DNA from: Acidimicrobiia bacterium
Lineage (GTDB): Bacteria > Actinomycetota > Acidimicrobiia > Acidimicrobiales > CATQHL01
Direction: 5' to 3'
Assembly (NCBI GenBank): GCA_009840735.1
Contig: VXNF01000094.1
Coordinates: forward strand, 1 to 39,477
Length of the DNA stretch: 39,477 nucleotides
The notes below the pieces were generated by a model, which saw only the letters and a program-made list of their open reading frames with translations, had not been told where the DNA came from and searched no databases. The translations under genes were made by a program, and so were the position numbers. Below are positions 35,042 through 39,477 of this stretch, in pieces. Positions within the stretch are counted from its first letter, which is position 1; the number at the start of each line of letters is the position of its first letter.

Positions 35042-35848
35042 CTAGTGGAAGTACTGGCCGCCGTCGATCACGATCGTCTGGCCGGTCACGAACGAGGCAC
35101 CGGGGCCGCACAGGAACACCGCCGCGGCCACAAGGTCTTCGGGGTACAGGTCGCGCTTGAGCGTCCGGGCGGCGATCGAGACCGCGCTGACCGCCTCGAA
35201 ATCCACACCGGCGGGGTTCTCCAGCACGCCGTCGGAGATCGTGAAACCAGGCGCCACCGAGTTCACGAGAATGTTGTCGTCGCCGAGCTCGCGGGCCAGC
35301 GCCCGCGTCAGCGCCAGCACCGCCCCCTTGCTGGCCACGTAGTGGAGCAGGAGCGGCACGCCGCGGAAGATTGTCCCGGAGGTGATGTTCAGGATGCGCC
35401 CACCGCCCTGGCGCCGCATGTGCGGAACCACGGCCCGGCAGCCCAGGAACGTGCCGATGACGTTGATCTCGTTCACCGCCCGCCACTCCTCGACGGGGAT
35501 CTCGTCGAAGGGCCGCATCGGGATGTTCGTGAACTTGCCGGCGTTGTTGACGAGGATGTCGACACGCCCGGTGGCCTCGATGGCCGCGTCCACCGTGGCG
35601 TCGATGTCGCCGGGCTCCGACACGTCCGCCGCGACTCCGATCCCGTCGGGGTACCTCGCGGCGGCCTCCGCTGCGCCGGCGAGGTCGGCTATCACCAACC
35701 TGGCCCCCGCCCGGGCCAAGCCGTCGGCGATGGCGCGTCCGATGCCCTTGGCGCCGCCGGTCACGATGGCGGTCTGGCCCGCCAGCGAGAAGTCCTCGTT
35801 GCTCGGCGTCACGAGTCCGGACAGCTCGCCGCCCGCCGCACCGCTCAT
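35042..35848 (-). CDS. Short-chain dehydrogenase/reductase
   Basis: This 268-residue classical SDR has the cofactor motif TGGAKGIG (30-37), NNAG (101-104), and the catalytic Ser157, Tyr170 and Lys174 (YVASK). About 20 residues precede the Rossmann fold. It oxidises or reduces an alcohol or ketone with NAD(P). Its ATG overlaps the stop of the NIPSNAP gene by four bases, and the cupin gene follows after 18 bases, so it belongs to the minus-strand catabolic operon. Substrate unknown. Confidence 0.9.
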   Translation of the reverse strand: MSGAAGGELSGLVTPSNEDFSLAGQTAIVTGGAKGIGRAIADGLARAGARLVIADLAGAAEAAARYPDGIGVAADVSEPGDIDATVDAAIEATGRVDILVNNAGKFTNIPMRPFDEIPVEEWRAVNEINVIGTFLGCRAVVPHMRRQGGGRILNITSGTIFRGVPLLLHYVASKGAVLALTRALARELGDDNILVNSVAPGFTISDGVLENPAGVDFEAVSAVSIAARTLKRDLYPEDLVAAAVFLCGPGASFVTGQTIVIDGGQYFH

Positions 35849-36159
35849 TGGATCGGGGAGAAGGCGGTCGGCGTCAGGATCCGGTTCTGCTGGGTATGCA
35901 CCAGCGGGTGCAGCTTCGCCAGAAAGGTCTGCCAGCGCTCGTCGGCGGCAAGCGCGGCCCTCCGCTGCTCCCGGTCGGCGAAGTTCTCATAGCCCCACAT
36001 GGCGCAGATCGACGACAGGGCACCAACCTCGACGGTAAACCAGCCGATGAGGTTGCCGAGCACCTCCTGCTGGATGATGATCCCCTCGGTCTCGTACAGC
36101 CGCAGAACCTCCTTCAGCTTCCCGGTGTAGATGTGGTAGTCCCGCTGCTCGACAATCAT
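35845..36159 (-). CDS. NIPSNAP-family protein
   Basis: The 104-residue protein begins MIVEQRDYHIYTGKLKEVLR, and continues through GWFTVEVGALSSICAMWGYE, the standard NIPSNAP (dimeric alpha-beta barrel) pattern with YENFADREQRRAAL. Bacterial members are often encoded with dehydrogenases and hydrolases of small-molecule catabolism; their chemistry is mostly unknown. GAGGAG lies four bases before the ATG. It overlaps the SDR start and follows the nucleoside hydrolase gene by 67 bases. Confidence 0.88.
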   Translation of the reverse strand: MIVEQRDYHIYTGKLKEVLRLYETEGIIIQQEVLGNLIGWFTVEVGALSSICAMWGYENFADREQRRAALAADERWQTFLAKLHPLVHTQQNRILTPTAFSPIQ

Positions 36160-36189
36160 GTCGCTCCTCGCTCCGAACCTGGGAGATCG

Positions 36190-36195
36190 ATGGTA
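36190..36195 (-). promoter_or_regulatory. Possible -10 element (TACCAT, minus strand) before NIPSNAP gene
   Basis: TACCAT fits TANNNT and lies 30 bases upstream of the NIPSNAP ATG, within the 67-base gap after the nucleoside hydrolase gene. It could give an internal promoter. The match is weak. Confidence 0.25.
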
Positions 36196-36226
36196 GTCGT
36201 GGCGGCGCCGCGGCCTGCCGAGACCG

Positions 36227-37177
36227 CTATCTCCCCGCTGGCAGGTTCGCCAGCCGCTCGCGGATCAGCTCGAAGAACCCGTCGCTGTCCACTTCGCTGA
36301 TCCAGCGGCAGTTCGGCGGTCGCCCGAAGCGATCCCAGTAGTCCACGACGGTCATGCCCATAGTGAGCTCGGACTGCGTCTCCACCTCCACGAAGACGTC
36401 CTTGCCGCCGTATAGCTCCGGGCGCAGCAGGTAGGCGATGGTGGCGGGATCGTGCAGCGGGCCGCCGCGGCTGCCGTAGCGGTCGAGGTCGTAGCGCTCG
36501 TAGAACGACACCATGGCGGCGGTCTTGGCGCCCACCTCGCCGCCGATCTCCCGAACCGACTCGATCCAGGCGGGGCTCATGAGCGCCTTGTGGGTCACGT
36601 CGAGGGGCATCGTGGTGATCGGGACGCCGCTCCGGTACATGACGGCGGCGGCGTGGGGGTCCACGTACACGTTGAACTCCGCCACCGGCGTCGTGTTGCC
36701 GCCGACGAAGAAGCCACCCCCCATTGTCACGATCTCAGCGATCTTGCCGACGATGCGCGGCTCGCGGACCATCGCCATGGCGACGTTGGTGATCGGCCCG
36801 ACAGGGCAGAGCGTGATCTCGCCGTCCTCGGCGGCCATGAGCGTCTCCACCAGCCAGTCCACGGCGTGGACCTCCTGGACGGGCATGGTGGGCTTGTCCC
36901 AGTTGGGGCCGTCGAGTCCGGTCTCGCCGTGGACGGCCTCGGCCGTGACGAGGTCGCGCACCATCGGGCGCTCGCAGCCGGCAAAGATCTTCATGTCGGC
37001 CCGGCCCGCCAACTCGCAGACCAACCGGGCGTTGCGGATCGTGAGTGGCAGTGGCACGTTGCCGGCCACGCAGGTGATGCCGAGCACCTCCAGTTCGGGC
37101 GATCCAAGCGCCAACAGGATGGCGAGGGCGTCGTCCTGGCCGGGGTCGGTGTCGATGATGATCTTCCGAGGTGCCAT
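36227..37177 (-). CDS. Inosine-uridine-type nucleoside hydrolase
   Basis: The 316-residue enzyme cleaves the N-glycosidic bond of ribonucleosides. The calcium-binding motif DTDPGQDDA is at 9-17, CPVGPITNVA and EFNVYVDPHAA are family signatures, and the catalytic His242 sits in GPLHDP. Substrate preference (purine, pyrimidine or a nucleoside-like compound) cannot be told. The ATG at 37177 lies six bases after TAGCCT on the minus strand, so this is probably the leaderless first gene of the operon running down to the ThDP enzyme. It diverges from the RraA-like gene. Confidence 0.92.
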   Translation of the reverse strand: MAPRKIIIDTDPGQDDALAILLALGSPELEVLGITCVAGNVPLPLTIRNARLVCELAGRADMKIFAGCERPMVRDLVTAEAVHGETGLDGPNWDKPTMPVQEVHAVDWLVETLMAAEDGEITLCPVGPITNVAMAMVREPRIVGKIAEIVTMGGGFFVGGNTTPVAEFNVYVDPHAAAVMYRSGVPITTMPLDVTHKALMSPAWIESVREIGGEVGAKTAAMVSFYERYDLDRYGSRGGPLHDPATIAYLLRPELYGGKDVFVEVETQSELTMGMTVVDYWDRFGRPPNCRWISEVDSDGFFELIRERLANLPAGR

Positions 37178-37183
37178 GGCCGG

Positions 37184-37189
37184 AGGCTA
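37184..37189 (-). promoter_or_regulatory. -10 element (TAGCCT, minus strand) of leaderless nucleoside hydrolase gene
   Basis: TAGCCT, six bases, then ATG at 37177. A second TAGCCT on the plus strand (37272-37277) drives the divergent gene. Confidence 0.55.
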
Positions 37190-37271
37190 GACCGCGGCCG
37201 CCGGCTCACCGCTCGACGCCCCCTCCCAAGGTGCAGCGAGAGAGCCCGACACGCCGCGAGCCGGCTCTCTG

Positions 37272-37277
37272 TAGCCT
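37272..37277 (+). promoter_or_regulatory. -10 element (TAGCCT) for RraA-like gene
   Basis: TAGCCT predicts a start near 37284 and a leader of about 70 bases before the ATG at 37353. An ATG at 37281 is only three bases after the box and so is unlikely to be on the transcript. Confidence 0.4.
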
Positions 37278-37352
37278 TTCATGCGCGCAGGCGGTGATCG
37301 GACGACCCCAGGCCAGGCGGCACACGGGCAAGCCCGAGAGACTCGGAGAGAC

Positions 37353-38027
37353 ATGGCTCCTACACACGAGAGATACACCCCCGCACGGCTCGCCGAGTTG
37401 CGGACCCAGATCGGTTCGTCACTTGTGGGCGACGCTCTGGACGAGCGCGGGCGGCGAGATCAGTCGCTGGCGTCGGGGTACGTCCCGCTTGTGGCCGGTC
37501 AGGTGCTCATCGGCTACGCCTTCCCCACGAGGGTTGAGCCCGCCGAGGAGGTCCCGGAGGTGCCGTTCGTGGGCCTGCTGGCGGCTCTCGACGCCATCGG
37601 CCCGGGAGAGGTCTGGGTCGGTGCCACCGACGGGTTCCGCGGCGCGGCTCTCTGGGGGGAACTGCTGTCCACCGCCTCCATCGCTGCTGGCGCCGTCGGC
37701 GCGGTGCTAGACGGTTACGTCCGCGACGTCCGCGTCATTCGCGGCCTCGACTTCCCGGTGCTGTGCCGCGGCGTGGACCCCCGCAACATCAACGGCAGGG
37801 GAGAGGTGGCGGCGCACAATGTGACCGTCGAAGTGGACGGTGTCACCGTCGCTCCCGGCGACCTCGTCGTGGGCGACGACGACGGTGTCGTGATCGTGCC
37901 GCGAGCGCTCATCGACGAGGTCGTTGGCGCTGCCGTGGAGAAGACTTCCGGCGAGAGCCGGTTCCGCCAGGCGGTGCGAGAGGGAATGCCGCCCGGCGAG
38001 GCGTTCAGGCGCTTCGGCGTGCTCTGA
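37353..38027 (+). CDS. RraA-like / HMG-aldolase family protein
   Basis: The 224-residue protein belongs to the RraA-like fold. Class II 4-hydroxy-4-methyl-2-oxoglutarate and oxaloacetate-type aldolases share the pattern WGELLSTASIAAGAVGAVLD then GYVRDV, where Arg124 and Asp125 bind substrate and metal. VAPGDLVVGDDDGVVIVP is the other signature. In a catabolic setting an aldolase or decarboxylase role is likelier than RNase E inhibition. The ATG at 37353 is chosen since GGAG lies four bases before it and the family N-terminus starts there; an earlier in-frame ATG (37281) collides with the -10 box. Confidence 0.85.
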   Translation: MAPTHERYTPARLAELRTQIGSSLVGDALDERGRRDQSLASGYVPLVAGQVLIGYAFPTRVEPAEEVPEVPFVGLLAALDAIGPGEVWVGATDGFRGAALWGELLSTASIAAGAVGAVLDGYVRDVRVIRGLDFPVLCRGVDPRNINGRGEVAAHNVTVEVDGVTVAPGDLVVGDDDGVVIVPRALIDEVVGAAVEKTSGESRFRQAVREGMPPGEAFRRFGVL

Positions 38028-38068
38028 CGCGCCGGTTCCCGGATTCCGCCAGACAAGGAGAGGGAAAC

Positions 38069-38791
38069 ATGCCCAGGCATCTCGACAAACGCACCGCGCT
38101 CGTCACCGGCGCCGCCAGCGGCATCGGCCGAGCCTGCGCGGCGCGTCTGGCCGCAGAGGGTTTGCGGGTGGCCGCAGCCGACGTGCAGGCAGATCCGCTC
38201 GAACAGCTTGCTGAAGATGTGGCCAGCGTGCATGTCCTCGATGTCACCGACTACGGGGCGGTGCAGGCCACCGTTGCCGAGATCGGCCCGGTGGACGTGG
38301 TCGTGAACAGCGCTGGCATCATCGGTCCGCAGCTGCCCATCTGGGAGGTGCCGCTGGAAGGCTGGGAGCGGACCCTGGCGGTGAACCTCACCGGCACGTT
38401 CAACACCATCAAGGCCACCATGGACGGCATGCGCCAGCGGGGCTGGGGGCGCATCGTGAACATCGCCAGCATCGCCGGCAAGGAAGGCAACCCGAACATG
38501 GTGGCCTACTCGGCCAGCAAGGCCGCCGTGATCGGCCTCACCAAGTCGGTCGGCAAGGAGGCCTGCACTGACGGCGTGCTGGTCAACGCGGTCGCTCCTG
38601 CGGTGATCTCCACGCCCATGAACGCCGACACCGAGCCCGACATGATGGAGTACATGCTTTCCAAGATCCCCATGCGGCGCCTCGGCCTCCCCGACGAGGT
38701 TGCCGAGTTGGTGTCCTGGCTGGCTTCGGACGCCTGCGCCTTCTCGACCGGCGCCGTCTACGACATCTCCGGGGGCCGCGCCACGTACTAG
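38069..38791 (+). CDS. Short-chain dehydrogenase/reductase (3-oxoacyl-ACP reductase-like)
   Basis: This 240-residue classical SDR has TGAASGIG (13-20), NSAG (80-83, where NNAG is usual), and catalytic Ser134, Tyr147 and Lys151 (YSASK). It ends with the usual DISGGRATY tail. AAGGAG lies eight bases before the ATG at 38069, and a longer open frame running upstream through the RraA-like gene is rejected. It follows that gene by 41 bases and probably shares its transcript. Substrate unknown; likely a hydroxyacid or sugar-acid dehydrogenase working with the aldolase (inference). Confidence 0.9.
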   Translation: MPRHLDKRTALVTGAASGIGRACAARLAAEGLRVAAADVQADPLEQLAEDVASVHVLDVTDYGAVQATVAEIGPVDVVVNSAGIIGPQLPIWEVPLEGWERTLAVNLTGTFNTIKATMDGMRQRGWGRIVNIASIAGKEGNPNMVAYSASKAAVIGLTKSVGKEACTDGVLVNAVAPAVISTPMNADTEPDMMEYMLSKIPMRRLGLPDEVAELVSWLASDACAFSTGAVYDISGGRATY

Positions 38792-38864
38792 CCGGGCGGC
38801 ATTGGTCACGCCGTTCTGGCCCCGGCCTCGATAGGTCATTCCCAGGTGTGTCTCAGGGCTTGCG

Positions 38865-38870
38865 TAGGCT
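38865..38870 (+). promoter_or_regulatory. -10 element (TAGGCT) before terminal methyltransferase gene
   Basis: TAGGCT lies 27 bases before the GTG at 38898; the leader would contain the Shine-Dalgarno GAGGAGGG (38887-38894). Confidence 0.35.
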
Positions 38871-38897
38871 GACGGCAGGAATCGATGAGGAGGGTGT

Positions 38898-39477
38898 GTG
38901 TCAACGAACGAGGTTGGTGCGATGGGTGTCTGGAACGTATTTCGCGGTGACGCCCTCGACGCCTATGCCGACTGGCCGATGCCGGCGGTCATCGTTTCGG
39001 ACGGCGCGTACGGGGTCGGGGGTTTTCCGGGCGACCCGCGCACGCCTGACGGACTCGGCGAGTGGTACGAGCCGCACGTTGAGGTGTGGTCGAAGCACGC
39101 GCGTCCCGCGACGACGCTGTGGTTCTGGAACACCGAGGTGGGCTGGGCGACGGTTCACCCGCTCTTGTTGGATCACGGCTGGAGGTATGTCCAGTCGATT
39201 GTGTGGGACAAGGGTCTCAGTCACATCGCTGGCAACGTGAACGGGGAGACGATCCGCCGTTTTCCGGTGGTGACGGAATTGTGCGTTCTGTACCGCCGCC
39301 GGTTGGAGTTCGCGACTCCGGAGGGCGTGATGGCGGCGAAGCAGTGGCTGCGACACGAGTGGCAGCGGTCGGGCCTGCCGCTCAGTGCTGCGAACGAGGC
39401 CTGCGGCGTGGCGAATGCGGCTACCCGCAAGTATCTGACGCAGGACTGGCTGTGGTACTTCCCGCCGCCGGAGATGA
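38898..39477 (+). CDS. DNA methyltransferase with variant motif SDGAYG (3' truncated by window end)
   Basis: At least 193 residues are present and the gene runs off the window. VSDGAYGVGGFPGDP stands where N6-adenine or N4-cytosine methyltransferases have (D/N/S)PP(Y/F). The remainder (LGEWYEPHVEVWS, TTLWFWNTEVGWATVHPLL, VQSIVWDKGLSHIAGN, FPVVTELCVLY, ANEACGVANAATRKY) matches a family of site-specific DNA methyltransferases. No cognate nuclease is seen upstream; one may follow. The GTG at 38898 has GAGGAGGG just upstream; ATG at 38922 is an alternative. Confidence 0.75.
   Translation, partial: MSTNEVGAMGVWNVFRGDALDAYADWPMPAVIVSDGAYGVGGFPGDPRTPDGLGEWYEPHVEVWSKHARPATTLWFWNTEVGWATVHPLLLDHGWRYVQSIVWDKGLSHIAGNVNGETIRRFPVVTELCVLYRRRLEFATPEGVMAAKQWLRHEWQRSGLPLSAANEACGVANAATRKYLTQDWLWYFPPPEM

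Overview
The window is GC-rich DNA of actinobacterial type. The block cysteine desulfurase, mnmA, ligA, gatC-gatA-gatB follows the order known from actinobacterial chromosomes such as Mycobacterium. Starts are often GTG, and many genes begin 6 to 8 bases after a TANNNT hexamer, which is the leaderless-transcript pattern of Actinobacteria. An Acidimicrobiia-like organism is my inference; nothing here proves the class. No rRNA, tRNA, CRISPR array or complete insertion sequence was seen.

Region 1 (1-13.6 kb) is mostly core housekeeping: a zinc-finger rhomboid protease, an SRPBCC protein, cysteine desulfurase, the tRNA thiolase MnmA, a membrane protein, NAD-dependent DNA ligase, a PASTA-domain pseudokinase, and the GatCAB amidotransferase. 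Small decayed genes lie between them: a 35-codon methyltransferase-like stub, an AbiEii-like nucleotidyltransferase stub, and a broken gene after ligA.

Region 2 (13.9-27.8 kb) is one long co-directional catabolic block. It holds a fumarylacetoacetase-family protein, a sugar-nucleotide-type epimerase, a lactate-racemase-like (LarA/DUF2088) protein lacking one expected catalytic His, a DUF1858-like protein, and a GlcD-GlcE-GlcF hydroxyacid oxidase. It ends with a molybdenum hydroxylase (large, FAD and 2Fe-2S subunits), an acyl-CoA ligase and an enoyl-CoA hydratase-family protein. The last five genes have the same composition and order as the hmfABCDE 2-furoate pathway, so I propose a (hetero)aromatic acid to acyl-CoA to oxo-acid route. 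The substrate is unproven.

Region 3 (27.9-32.8 kb) is an accessory stretch of defence-type genes, many damaged: an Mrr-type endonuclease whose 3' end runs into an ATPase stub, 23-bp periodic repeats, a frameshifted hypothetical gene, an RHH antitoxin with a decayed PIN toxin, an adenine-methylase/HNH gene that has lost its core, and an intact AlbA/Schlafen ATPase with an unusual C-terminal extension.

Region 4 (32.8-38.8 kb) has a minus-strand operon (nucleoside hydrolase, NIPSNAP, SDR, cupin, ThDP enzyme) divergent from an RraA-like protein and a second SDR. The window ends inside a DNA methyltransferase with a variant SDGAYG motif.
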